From NCBI RefSeq assembly GCF_002994745.2, contig NC_037094.1:66650319-66714318 (forward strand): a stretch of DNA of 64,000 bases, read 5' to 3'. This document shows positions 45,210 through 56,290 of the stretch, piece by piece. This stretch comes from Rosa chinensis (taxonomy: Eukaryota; Streptophyta; Magnoliopsida; Rosales; Rosaceae). Made by a program: the position numbers and the translations under genes. Each line of letters starts with the position of its first letter. Position 1 is the stretch's first letter. The notes under the pieces are model-generated. The model ran no database searches. It worked only from the letters and a program-made list of their open reading frames with translations, and was not told where the DNA came from.

Positions 45210-45696
45210 CTAGAAATGAACTGCATAAGTATTTCATGTACAAGTGAGAATGCATATACTACAAAACAAGTAACCATAAACAGAAAATATCAAAATAAGT
45301 ATACATATATAAGTTTGAAGTGTTGATTAATGACTTGCGCAAATTACTGAGATATTAATATGGAAGGTGTAGAAACAGCATTGAGATTTAACCTAGTATA
45401 AATAGCTTGTGGCTGAAAGGGTCTAAATGAGTTCAAGTCTGAGATTGTAATGCTTACTAGTTACTACAGTCTGCCACTTGGTTGGACTTGCAGACTATTG
45501 ATTAAGGGAAATGAGAGGCTTATTGTCTATGAACATTCGTCTCAAGAATTCCTAGTAGGCTTTGTTCAACAGGAAACAGGAAGGTATGAAGCCACTTCAA
45601 TGAACTAAAACACTGAACATTTCCTTGATCTTACAAGAAGGGTTGAATACCTACCATGTTTAGCCAACCAAAGTCTGCAACTTCACTGAAAATTTT
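45210..45696 (-). other. GrpE intron 1, segment left of Copia C
   Basis: AT-rich intron. The target duplicate GAAAT is at 45697-45701. No other feature. Confidence 0.6.
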
Positions 45697-45701
45697 GAAA
45701 T

Positions 45702-45878
45702 TGTTGAAGGATGTCGACATAATGTGTGTCTCTACAAACTAGGGTTTAGAGTTGTAATAGGAATGTGTTCTAGGTATTCAATTGTAATCGGATTCTATTA
45801 CCTTTTTGGTACCTTGTAACTCCCTATTTAAAGGGCTCCTATTATTAATAATATACACAATTTCATTCTCCTACAACA
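45702..45878 (+). repeat. 5' LTR of Copia C
   Basis: 177 bp, TGTTGAAGG...CTACAACA. Near-palindromic TATA region CCCTATTTAAAGGG (45822-45835). Confidence 0.93.
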
Positions 45879-46167
45879 CGTTATCAGCACGAGTTCTAAC
45901 CCTAGCCGGAAAAGAAAAAAAAAACCCTAAAAACCTTGAACACCAAAATCTGCAGCAACCCACTCTCCCTGTGTCCTGCCCCCAGCAGCCCAGCAACCCA
46001 CGCTCCCATATCTCTGATTTGCAGCAACACCACCGGCGAACTGCAACAGCAGCAGCCTCCCAAGCACCGCAGAGCCACCGCAGGACACTAGAGCTTCCGC
46101 TTCACCAGCTAGCCGACCTCAAGCATTGCTGCACCTGCTCGATCGATATCCAGCCACCCACCTGTAG

Positions 46168-46377
46168 ATTAGGAGGAGGAAGACGTGAAAGAAAGAAAGA
46201 AAGAAAGAAGAAGAAAACGCGTCAAAAAGAAGAAGAATACTCGAAAGAAAAGAAAGAAGAAAAAAAGGAGAAAGGACCCGGTCGGCCTAGAAAAAAAGAG
46301 AAAGAAAAGAAAAAAAGAGAGGAAAGCACAAAGAACAGACGGCCCAGAGAGAGAAAAAAAAAAAAAAAAAAAAAACA
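46168..46377 (+). repeat. Purine-only tract in Copia C leader
   Basis: About 200 bp almost entirely A/G (GAAAGAAAGAAAG, AAAAAGAAG), ending in a poly-A run. Any reading here is low-complexity Lys/Glu/Arg and not a gene. Confidence 0.85.
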
Positions 46378-46407
46378 CGCGTGTGTCCTCAAGCCAAGAA
46401 CCATCAC

Positions 46408-46804
46408 GTAAGTTTTTGTGAATTAAAGTTGCTGTTTTCATGTATTTTACATTCTTTTATTTTCTGTAAATATTGGAATATATGTTGCCAAATGGTTTTA
46501 AGTATTTAACAAAGAGGAATTGTGGGGATTCACGCTTCACGAACTAAGAGTGTTCGTATGAACTAAGAGTGTTCATAATTAAATGAACTAAGAGCGTTCG
46601 TGTGAACTAAGAGTGTTCACAATGCTTAGACTAAGAGCGTCCGTTAGCATCACACATGACCATATTACAACATTGTTGTTTGGTCTAATCCAAAAGAGAT
46701 TCTTGGAAATTGATTTCTTGGTAGCATAGCTCTGAAATCTTATTGTTTTAGTTTTTATGGAAGTTTAACTCCGAAACTAATATATCTTCTCTTCTTATTT
46801 TCAG
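46408..46804 (+). other. Predicted leader intron of Copia C
   Basis: Donor ATCAC|GTAAGT and acceptor CTTATTTTCAG|G, one base before the gag ATG (46806). It encloses the hairpin cluster 46518-46642. The equivalent junctions exist in B; in D the acceptor AG is lost. Confidence 0.45.
46518..46642 (+). ncRNA. Covarying hairpin cluster in Copia C leader
   Basis: Hairpins 46539-46557 (ACGAACTAAGAGTGTTCGT), 46557-46577 (ATGAACTAAGAGTGTTCAT core), 46584-46600 (TGAAC/GTTCG, one wobble), 46602-46620 (GTGAACTAAGAGTGTTCAC) and a weaker one at 46628-46642, preceded by GAATTGTGGGGATTC. Loop is always TAAGAGY while stem pairs change together. Confidence 0.7.
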
Positions 46805-46805
46805 G

Positions 46806-47932
46806 ATGTCGAATGAACCTAGGCTCGACTTTCCCATGCTTGACTCAACAGGCTCGGATTACCACAGTTGGGCAACCGATGTTGAGACCATCTCACTTCA
46901 AAGGGAATATTACCCATAATCCAGGCACCTAACCCGGATCTTGTGTTCATCCGAACATCTACAAAGCATGCTCAAGCAGTTATCATGATGAGATGTCATA
47001 TGTACAAGGCACTTAGATTGGAGTATATGTCGATCAAGGATGCAAGAGATCTATGGGTAGCGCTAGAAGAGCGTTTTGGCAATGTCCAAGATTCCCTCCT
47101 CCATGACTTGAAGGTTCAATGGAACAATCTGCGCTTTGCTGACTTCAAGTCTGTTGCTGAATATAATTCAGAGGCTCTTCGCTTACAATCCATGTTGAGA
47201 TTCTGTGGACAACCTATCACAGAGCAAGAGCTAATTGAGAAGACTCTCTCCACCTTCCCCATTTCAGCCATTGTGGTATCAAAGCAATACCGTACTGAAG
47301 TCAATGCTGGACGGATCACGAGGTTTCATCAGCTTATCAATATCATATCTGTAGCTGAGAAACATGATAACATACCCGTGAGGAATTATAATTCAAGGCC
47401 CATTGAAACTAAGAGCGTTCATGAGGCGAATTATAATGCACCCAAAAGAAGGTGCAAGGAGCGGAACCCTAGGAATAAGGGACATGAGGGACGTATGAGT
47501 CCATATAACCGCCCTAATCAGGAAGAAAACATCAAATTTGGAGCGGATACACGTGGTGGCAATGCCACACGTGGGACAGGGGGTCGTGGCAACCCTATCC
47601 GTGGTAATGGAGTCATAGCTCGTGGTGGTGGCGCCATGGGTCGTGGTGGAGGCACCAATCCTCCTAGGGAAAGCCCACAACGTGCACCTCAATTGAAGGG
47701 AGGCAACCACAATGATATGTGTCATCGATGTGGATCTAGTGAGCATTGGTTCAAGCAATGCAAGACAAGCGAGCAACTAGCTTCTAGATACAGGGCATAC
47801 AGGGACCTGAGGGAGCACGAAGTGTACCTTGCAGAAGAAGAAGAAGAAGAAAATGGTGGAGACGTTAATCTCACCATAGAGGAATTCAAAGCTGAAGATG
47901 AAGTGCACAAGGATGCTGCAGACTTTGATTAG
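46806..47932 (+). pseudogene. Copia C gag, frameshifted
   Basis: ATG 46806 gives MSNEPRLDFPMLDSTGS like element D, but one base is missing near 46889 relative to D, so the first frame ends at a TAA after about 38 codons. The rest (open from before 46943 to 47932) retains DARDLWVALEERFGNVQDSL, NLRFADFKSVAEYNSEAL, a Gly/Arg-rich region, an intact knuckle CHRCGSSEHWFKQC and an acidic tail. Confidence 0.9.
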
Positions 47933-48286
47933 AAATAGTCCTCTTTATTTTTCAAGAATCATGTAATAGTCAATAAATGACAATTGTATTAACTCTTTCT
48001 TATGTGGCGTACCCAATAAAATATGATGTCTAGGAAAGTCATTGAGATAATTAGTACTTAAGCGAGCCTCGCTCCACCAATCTCTCTCTCTACTTTCCTG
48101 GTCATATTTGATTGGAGTTGCCAAACGAATAGAATGACTACAGTGTGTCTCAGTTTGATTTTCTTTATTTTGGATTAGACCTTTTTGGACCATTTGATGT
48201 AATCATTGGCTACATTTATTAATAAAGTATCGTATTATTCAATGTCATGGACATGTTTTTAATTTCAAACTTTATTATTTTTCAGT

Positions 48287-50094
48287 ATGTTTCCTGGAGA
48301 GTTGGAATGCCTTGTTGATAGTGGCACCACACATACTAAATTGTGACATAGGCAACTATTTCTATGCATGACGCCTAGTCGATCTTCTGTGACTACGATG
48401 GCTGGACCATCACAATTGATTCATGGTCGAGGACTAGCTCAATTGATGTTGCCAAATGGCACAAGTATTAATGTCACCGAAGCTCTATATGCTCCTAGGG
48501 CTGGAAGGACCCTATTGAGTTTTAAAGATATAAGAGCCAATGGTTTTCATGTGGAAACACATTGTGAGAATTGACAAGAGTTCCTTTGCATCACCTCTAA
48601 TGACTACGGACATAAACGAGTATTGGAGAAACTTATGTGTCGCTCTAGTGGGATGTATGCAACCACTATTCGAGTCATTGAATCCAACCATGTCATGAGA
48701 GATGACTTATGGGATTTTGACACATATAGGCTTTGGCACGATCGTCTGGGACACCCAGGTCGTGATATGATGATCTGTATACTAAAGACTTCACATAGAC
48801 ATCCATTTTTCCAAACGAAAAAGAAGTCAGAACAAAAATTCAGTCCAAGGTAGGGCCAGAGCCGCCTACCCCCTACGGCCCAACAGTGGTATTGACATCA
48901 CTAATGCCTCCTTGGTTCCTTTCTCTACTTCTAAAGTCAATTGTGACTTCGTGGCTCAACCGGATTCTTCCATGGTTGCTTCTAAAGCCCATCTTTCGTT
49001 TTGCAAAGCCTGCTCTTTAACAAAATTAGGATTGAGACCATCCTATGCAAAGGACACTAAACAAAATATTCCATTCTTGCAACGAATCCAAGGTGATATT
49101 TGTGGACCTATCCAACCAACTTGCGGACCATTTAGATATTTTATGGTGTTGATTGATGCATCGACACGTTGGTCACATGTCATGCTTTTGTCCACCAGAA
49201 ATGCTGCATTTGCTAAACTCCTAGGACAAATCATTAAGTTAAGGGCTCACCACCATGATCATCTCATTAAGTCAATTCGTCTTGACAATGCTAAAGAGTT
49301 TACATCAAAAACTTTTGATGACTATTGCATGTCCATTGGGATTGAGGTTGAACATCCTGTTCCTCACATTCACACCCAAAATGGTCTCGCAGAAGCCACC
49401 AGTAAAAGACTTCAAATGGTTGCTAGAGCATTGGTTATGGGCACCAATCTCCCTGTTTCTGCTTGGGGCTATGCAATACTGCATGCAGCTGTGCTTATTA
49501 GTCTGAGGCCTACTGCCACTCAACCCTTTTCTGCATCCCAGATGGTTACTGGATATGAGCCTGATGTCTCACACTTACACATATTTGGGTGTGCAGTTTA
49601 TGTGCCAATTGCGACGCCACAGCGCACCAAAATGGGTCCTCAAAGACAATTAGGCATTTATGTTGGATATGACTCTCCAACCATTATCCGCTATTTGGAA
49701 CCCTTGACAGACGATCAATTTACCGCAAGATTTGCGGATTGTCACTTTGATGAGACAGTCTTCCCGTCATTAGGGGGAGATAGGAAAAAAGATTTTCCAA
49801 GGGAACGACAGGAATTGTCGTGGTTTGTCCCCACTTTGTCTCATTTTGATCCCCGAACCACACAGTCCCAAATTGAAGTGCGAAGAATTCTCGATCTTCA
49901 GAACGTAGCAGACTCTATGCCTGATGCGTTTTCTGATATCGCTAAAGTGACAAGATCACATATACCTGCTGCAAACGTGCTCGCAATGATTGATGTCCCT
50001 AAAAATAGTGGACATGGTGCCACCTCTAGGGGTATTGAGCATGGCGCTACCACCACTAGTGGTGATGGCAATGTGGCTCAGGCCAGGCTCCCAG
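48287..50094 (+). pseudogene. Copia C protease-integrase
   Basis: First ATG (48287) follows an acceptor-like TTATTTTTCAG. Protease signature LECLVDSGTTHT, then a stop; later LLSFKDIRANGFH, stop, integrase zinc finger (HDRLGHPGRD...HLSFCKACSLTKLG), GDICGPI, SIRLDNAKEF and HTQNGLAEATSKR. Reading from 48912 is open through the integrase core into the linker, where the hAT element enters at 50095. Confidence 0.9.
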
Positions 50095-51076
50095 CAGTGA
50101 CGGAGCCAGGAATTTAGATTCACTGGGGCACAGCAAAAAAATACAAAATATTATTACAATGGTAATTGCCCTTGATGGGATTTCATATTTTGAAATCCTT
50201 GCGTGATAGTCTCATTATCTATGCTAGTAAAAATGTTTTTCTCAATATATGAAATCAATCAAGCAATCATCAGGAAATTCGTGTGCTCTAGGTTGACAAG
50301 GACCATCTTGAAGATAATATCTGTGTACTTCATTTTGAACATTAGGATGATAAGTTGAAATTGGAGGACGATTTCCATGATCAGAAGGATATTTTTCATT
50401 AATTTCGAGACAAGGCTTCTCTAAATTACTATCATTCTTCTTTGGTTTTTTTTGTTGGGGGGGGGGGGGGGGGGGGGGGGAGGAATCTAATGAGGTATTT
50501 ATACCCGACGACTCCTCTGCATCAGGATTTTCTTTTCAAAGTATCTTAATATATTTGAATGAAAAATAGAGTAGTAGTAAGAATCAAAAGAAGTGACTAT
50601 AACAATACTCTTCACAAAAGAATTGATTGAGAATTGTCAAGTGACGATATATATATATATATATATACACACACATATATACATATACATATACATACAC
50701 ATACATGCATGTTATTGATGTAATAGAATATTTTTTTCATCCTTTTTCTATTAGACTTAAAAAATCTATAGGTAATGAGAAAACAAGAATCATTAATTGT
50801 AATCAATTTTATTGTTGATGTCTAAAAAATTGGGAAAAGAAAAATATAAGATAAATCAAACATGGGGCCCACGTTTTCTTTCTCAAACAATTCTAACAAT
50901 GAAAACAAAGAAGAGCACATGAAGTGCTCTCTGAAGGTGAAAAAAATAATATAAAATAATATATTAAAAACCTAATATTAATATAATACTAATACTATAT
51001 ATATATATATTAACTTTTTGGTGAAAATGTGAGTGGGGCACGGGACCCACTGGGCCCCTGCCTCCCTCCACCTCTG
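50095..51076. mobile_element. hAT-type non-autonomous element nested in Copia C
   Basis: 982 bp with CAGTGACGGAG...CACCTCTG ends and an exact 8-bp duplication GCTCCCAG (50087-50094, 51077-51084): the CAG...CTG ends plus 8-bp target site are typical of hAT. Imperfect inverted ends (CAGNGNNGGAGNNAGG). No transposase. Includes a run of over 20 G (about 50458-50480) and TA/CA microsatellites (50650-50705). Confidence 0.82.
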
Positions 51077-51084
51077 GCTCCCAG

Positions 51085-52980
51085 CAAGGAAACGTGGGAG
51101 GCCCAAAGGTTCGATGGATTCTCGCCTGAGAAAGAAAGTGAGTTTGGCACAAAAAGATCCATTAATCATCGACATAAATAACCCGTCTCATGAAGATATT
51201 CCGGATTATGGTTATGTCCAAGAGACATTATTGGGGGACGCTCCAATGTCAGAACCAATTCCAGAGAATAGAGAGATCTCCATGAATTACACTAGTGTAC
51301 ATGAGACGTTGAGTCAAGACTCTATTATCCTTGATGATGTGTTTGCATATTCTATCACTCAAGGAATTATAGAACATGATGATATCGAACCTCGCTCCGT
51401 TGAAGAATGTCAACGAAGAGCAGACTGGCCTAAATAGAAAAATACGATTCAGGTTGAATTGGATTCACTAACAAAGAGACAGGTATTTGGGCCTATAACG
51501 CTGACACCCCCAAGTATAAAGCCTGTTGGCCATAAATGGGTCTTTGTTAGAAAGCGTAATGAGAAAAATGAGGTTGTTAGATACAAAGCCCGCCTTGTGG
51601 CGCAAGGTTCCCCACAACGCCCTGGAATCGACTACGAGGAGACATACTCTCCCGTAATGGACGTTATAACGTTCCGCTACCTTGTCAATTTGGTAGTTTC
51701 CGAAAAACTTGACATGCAGCTCATGGATGTGGTTACAGCATATCTCTATGGAGATCTAGATTCAGAGATATATATGAAGGTTTCATATGGACTTCAATTA
51801 CCCAAATCAAGTGGCTCTAAACCACGCAGCGCGTTTTCAATAAGATTGAGACGCTCACTATATGGACTGAAACAATCCGGACGGATGTGGTATAACCGTC
51901 TAAGTGACTACTTGATTGGGAAGGGATATGTCAATGATGAAATATGCCCATGCGTGTTTATAAAGAGGACAAGTTCCGGATTTGAGATGAAAGATCTTGG
52001 GAAAACATAGTTTTGTCTCGGACTGGAAATCGAGCACCGTAGTGATGGGATTATGATCCATCAGTTAGCTTATACTCAAAAATTATTAAGGCACTTTAAT
52101 GAAGATAAAGCAAAGCCTGTGAGTACTCCCATGATCGGTCGTAGTTTTGAGCCTGAAAAAGATCCGTTTCGTCCAAGAGATGAGGACGAAGACTTATTAG
52201 AGGCTGAAGTTCCCTATCTAAGTGCAATAGGCGCATTGTTATACTTAGCTCAATGCACAAGACCAGACATCTCATTCGCAATGAACTTGTTAGCTCGACA
52301 TAGTTCTGCGCCAACACGTCGCCATTGGATTGGCATAAAGACAATCTTTCGATACCTGAGAGGTACGATTGATATGGGCTTGTTTTATCCCTATGTAGAG
52401 AAGAGAAATAACGGAAGTGTGAGATCAGACTCCACAAGGCAAAATGCCACCTTCCGTGCTCCTCCTCCCCTCCATCAAAATAACAACGATGTCTTGATGG
52501 GTTTTGCTGATGCAGGGTATCTTTCTGACCCTCACAAAGGTCGCTCCCAAATGGGTTATGTCTTTACTACGGGAAGTACTGCGATATCTTGGAGGTCTAC
52601 AAAGCAGACCCTTGTTGCTATTTCCTCAAATCATGCAGAGATTATTGCTCTACATGAAGCCGTGCGAGAATGCATATGGCTAAGGTCTGTAGTTAGACAC
52701 ATTAGAGGAACTTGTGGTTTGAAGTCTACCACAGATGAACCTACATGCATTTATGAAGATAATGCAGCTTGTATTGAGCAAATGAAATTAGGTTTCATTA
52801 AGGGCGACAACACCAAGCATATATCGCCTAAATTCTTTTACAAATCAACAACAACAAGCACTTCTAAATATTGAAGTGAACCAAATCCGATCAGAGGATA
52901 ATGTAGCAGACTTATTTACTAAGTCGTTACCTAAATCCACCTTCGAGAAATATGTGAAGAGCATCGGATTGAGAAAGTTA
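51085..52980 (+). pseudogene. Copia C reverse transcriptase-RNase H, YVDD deleted
   Basis: Continues pol after the hAT element: RGRPKGSMDSRLRKK, a Trp-to-stop TAG at 51435-51437, then RT (KPVGHKWVFVRKRNEKNEVV, QLMDVVTAYLYGDL, SLYGLKQSGRMWYN). At VFIKRTSSGF the frame jumps to EMKDLGKT, losing the stretch that holds YVDD in element B, with ATTTG at both edges. TAG at 52008-52010, then a connection domain and RNase H (GFADAGYLSDPHKGRSQ, KQTLVAISSNHAEIIAL, YEDNAACIEQ). Enzymatically dead. Confidence 0.9.
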
Positions 52981-53199
52981 TCCGAACTCCCATGATTGTA
53001 GCAATCAGGAGGAGATATTGACATCAGGGGGAGGCATGATGTCTACATGTTCGATCTCGAAGAGTGAAGGACGTGTTGTGCTCTTGTTGTCCTTCTACCA
53101 GGGTTATTTTTGTCCCACAGGGTTTTTGTTACCTGGCAAGGTTTTTAACAAGGCAACAATCAAAGCGTCATCACCAAGTTTGAGCAGCACAAGGAGGAG

Positions 53200-53376
53200 T
53201 GTTGAAGGATGTCAACATAATGTGTGCCTCTACAAACTAGGGTTTAGAGTTGTAATAGGAATGTGTTATAGGTATTCAATTGTAATCGGATTCTATTACC
53301 TTTTTGGTACCTTGTAACTCCCTATTTAAAGGGCTCCTATTATCAATAATATACACAATTCCATTCTCCTACAACA
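53200..53376 (+). repeat. 3' LTR of Copia C
   Basis: 177 bp; TATA-like CCCTATTTAAAGGG at 53320-53333. Differs from the 5' LTR at five positions. Confidence 0.93.
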
Positions 53377-53444
53377 GAAATCAGTACGGATAATTATTTC
53401 GGCTACAACTGCCTAGGTATTAAACCTGGCAAAACCAAAGGGAA

Positions 53445-53625
53445 TGCTCGACCTTCTATTTTCAAGTGGCTCATACCTTACTATTTTCAAGTCAACAAAT
53501 ACTTGCTAATTGTAACAGATACCAGACCTTACAAAACAAGCCTTATATCTCCAACTTGAACTCATCTACACTCTTATCAACCACCATTTCCATAATGCAA
53601 TTCGGTTCTTTCTTTTTTACCAAGT
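53445..53625. repeat. Direct repeat in GrpE intron 1, left copy
   Basis: Matches 56096-56290 (CAAGTGGCTCATACCTT, ACCAGACCTTACAAAA and CAAGCCTTATATCTCC shared). Confidence 0.75.
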
Positions 53626-53639
53626 GAAACAGTAGAAAT

Positions 53640-54560
53640 AGTTTTTAGTTAAATTTAGATAAAGTTGTGAAATATAGCTAATGATTTAGCAATATTGCTC
53701 TGGCAATAATAGCTATTTGTAAATAATAACTATATTTTACCAAATCATAAACTGACATGTGGACAAAAGAAGAGAGATAAATATAACTTTTGCTTTAGCT
53801 ATGTAGGATACTCTAGCTAAATATAGCTAACCATTTTAGCTATAGTTAAATTTAACTTACCTATAGCTAGTCTGTTGGAGCTAAATTTTGCATTAAAAAT
53901 AGTTATATATAGCTAAAAATTGAATTTAGCTACTTTGTTGGAGATGCCCTAAATGCCTAGCTTGTAGCCCGGCCAGGTGGTTTGTTATTTTTTTAATAAA
54001 TAAACATAATTAGCTTGAGCTCACCTATATATATGGATCACAACTAGACCTTATCAACGGGTCGGGCCGGCTCATTCGTAGCGGGGTTGGGCCGAACCTT
54101 ACTACATTTTTAAATAATAACAAGTCGGGTCGGGCCGGACTTTATTGTAAATCGAAATATCCAAACCCATCCATATAAAGCGGGCCTTGCGGACTTTTTT
54201 GGGCTTTTACGAGCCGGACCTTGTTGACTTTTTTGGGCCGGGTCTTGCGGGCTTTATTTACAAATAAATCTTTAAAGATACTAATTTTTTATAAACCTAT
54301 ATTTATATATCATACACTCCAAAGAACAACCTCTATCAATTCAAAGAAAATGAGAAAACTACCCGTTGGATGTGATCATTACAATAAATTATGAGTGTGG
54401 TAAAAAATTTAGCCAATTTCACCATATTTTCGAATCCAATCGAATTGGTCAACCGTCGTCAATTGTATGTCTTCTTGGTTGACCGATGGCATGACAGCCG
54501 CGAAATGAGGAGGTAGAAGTGTGTCATTCATTCTCATTAGACTCCTTTATATAGGAGTAA
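53640..54560. other. AT-rich intron sequence, possible MITE relics
   Basis: 53690-53950 is full of TAGCTA-type short repeats and ends GGAGATGCCC, reminiscent of a decayed MITE. 54040-54250 has repeated GGGCCGG/CGGGTC words. No gene. Confidence 0.35.
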
Positions 54561-54624
54561 AATTTACATCATAAGAACATAACTAATGAGTGTATGTATA
54601 TATATATATATATATATACATATA

Positions 54625-54968
54625 CAGAGCGGTTCCAAAGAGGACGTCCGCACTGCTATGCGGACGTCGACGCTACAGCTCGGCTCGGGGCGCGAAGGAG
54701 CGGCGGGGCTTGCCGGACGGACGCCAGCGGTCGGACGAACCAGTTTGCAGTCAATGGAGTCGCCGGTGACGTGGTTGCAGCGTTGCCCAGAAACCTGAGT
54801 TGCAAGTGAGGTCGCTGCCCAGAAACCTACAACTCCGACCTCGAACACTACGCAGAACCATCCGAGGTGTCCGCCAAGCCCCGAGCCGCCGTCGCCGCCC
54901 AGAACGCCGCTACTGCATCGCCGTCAGCACTTTAGCAAAGTGCGGACGTCCGCTTTGGAACGGGCCTG
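54625..54968. mobile_element. Small GC-rich inverted-repeat element (hAT-like MITE)
   Basis: 344 bp inside a TA microsatellite. Ends CAG...CTG with about 28-bp imperfect inverted repeats (GTTCCAAAG, GGACGTCCGCACT shared by both ends). Markedly GC-rich interior, no coding reading. Target duplication cannot be judged in the TA run (TACATATA versus TATATATA). Confidence 0.6.
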
Positions 54969-55004
54969 TATATATATATATATATATATATACATATATA
55001 TACA

Positions 55005-55330
55005 TATATATATAAATAATATTTACAACACTCCCCATTGGATACCCACCAATGAATGATATAGTGTTGGACGAGCTTAATGTTGTCTAGTTAAAAACTT
55101 TGTCAAACAAAAATCTAGTGAGATAAAAACAACCTTGGTTGAAGGAGAAAAAGATTGCAACGCGCATATGTTCTAGATAGTATAATTTTGAATGCTTTCC
55201 TTAATGAGAATCTTTTCATGATTATGTGATCAAATACATATACCATGATCAGTGGATATGGAGTGTCAATCACAGAAGTGAGATCATGTGTGCTTTGCAT
55301 AAATGTGACTCACCATAAATTTCAATTCAT
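55005..55330 (-). mobile_element. Fragment of a D-like Copia 3' end
   Basis: TTTACAACA|CTCCCCATTGG resembles an LTR edge plus polypurine tract, followed by the 3' UTR block (GTTAAAAACTTTGTCAAAC, CTTGGTTGAAGGAG, AAAAAGATTGCAACGCGCAT). LTR and pol are absent. Confidence 0.55.
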
Positions 55331-55557
55331 GCAAAGGTTAAAATAATACCAATAAAACTATGATATTCTCAATAAATCATACCTCACATGATAAAAGTTG
55401 AACCGATATCATATGCTCAAATTATTGATAAAGACATTAGCAAAGAATAACAATATAAGAGAACAATGATCGACACATTTATCTTTATAAAATATTCAAA
55501 GCATTGGAAATTAAACTTAAGTCATAAATATTAATTTGTACACTTGATAATTTCACG

Positions 55558-55958
55558 TAGGCTTTATGAAAGCTTTAGATAAACTTTGCTGAAGTTAGAA
55601 TATGTTGCAACTAGTATCACGTGTATGGTCGTTCAGCCTTCACATCACAATTAAATTCTTTCGTACTATTTTCATGGTGATGTGAGATATCTCAATCTCT
55701 GTTTCCGATTTCTTTTATGGCATGTCGACTCTGAAAATGACATGTTCACACGAAAGTATTATTTTATAAATAATGAAATTTTAAAGTCTGCAATTGCTTG
55801 GAAGTTTCGTTAATACAATCCATACATCTATAAAAGATGCAGGTGATTTTCTGCCAAAGAAAAGAAGAAGATGGAGGTGTTCGAAAATAGTGGGAACATG
55901 CATTAGAAAGTTAAAGTCTATAGAGGAATCGTTGCAAAAGAAAAGAGGAAATGATTGA
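55558..55958 (+). repeat. Dispersed repeat R1, copy 2
   Basis: 401 bp, alignable end to end with 63507-63904 (TCACATCACAATTAAATT, CATGGTGATGTGA, GTGTCGACTCTGAAAAT-like blocks). The minus-strand reading keeps FNFLMHVP, HLHLLLFFG and PASFIDVWI. Confidence 0.8.
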
Positions 55959-56095
55959 AGATTTTCCATGAAAAACGTTGGTTTCGTATCAGACCATTTA
56001 CATAAAGCATCAGCATAACGACAGAGAGAAATATGAGGTCCCTCATTTGCTTTATCGTGCGCTTGCAACCCAACCTCCACCGCCAAACATCTTTT

Positions 56096-56290
56096 CGACC
56101 TTCATTCAAGTGGCTCATACCTTGTTATCTTCAAGTTAACAAATACTTAATAATTGTCACACGGAAGAATTCTAACTGCTACAGTACCAGACCTTACAAA
56201 AACAAGCCTTATATCTCCGCCTTGAACACATTTATGAGTCTCCATTTCCATAATGCAATTCAGATACAAAATTCTTCTCTCTTTTTTACC
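56096..56290. repeat. Direct repeat in GrpE intron 1, right copy
   Basis: Partner of 53445-53625, with a small insertion (GAAGAATTCTAACTGCTACA) relative to the left copy. Confidence 0.75.

Larger units (their letters stand above)
45702..53376 (+). mobile_element. Copia LTR retrotransposon C with nested hAT
   Basis: 7675 bp on the + strand, antisense to GrpE. LTRs 45702-45878 and 53200-53376 (177 bp, five differences by eye, 2.8%). Duplication GAAAT (45697-45701, 53377-53381). Order: LTR, CGTTATCAGCACGAG, leader with purine tract and hairpins, gag, non-coding spacer, PR-INT, hAT insertion, RT-RNase H, purine tract AAGGAGGAG (53191-53199), LTR. Broken by frameshifts, several stops, deletion of the RT YVDD and the hAT. 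It is the only one of B, C and D that keeps the protease. Confidence 0.95.

Noticed and set aside
45806..46411. 201-codon open frame rich in Lys, Glu and Arg
   Set aside because: It spans the LTR and the purine-only leader tract of Copia C; low-complexity artefact.
54040..54250. Possible GC-box promoter cluster
   Set aside because: GGGCCGG words are imperfectly repeated without a gene nearby; more likely repeat-derived.
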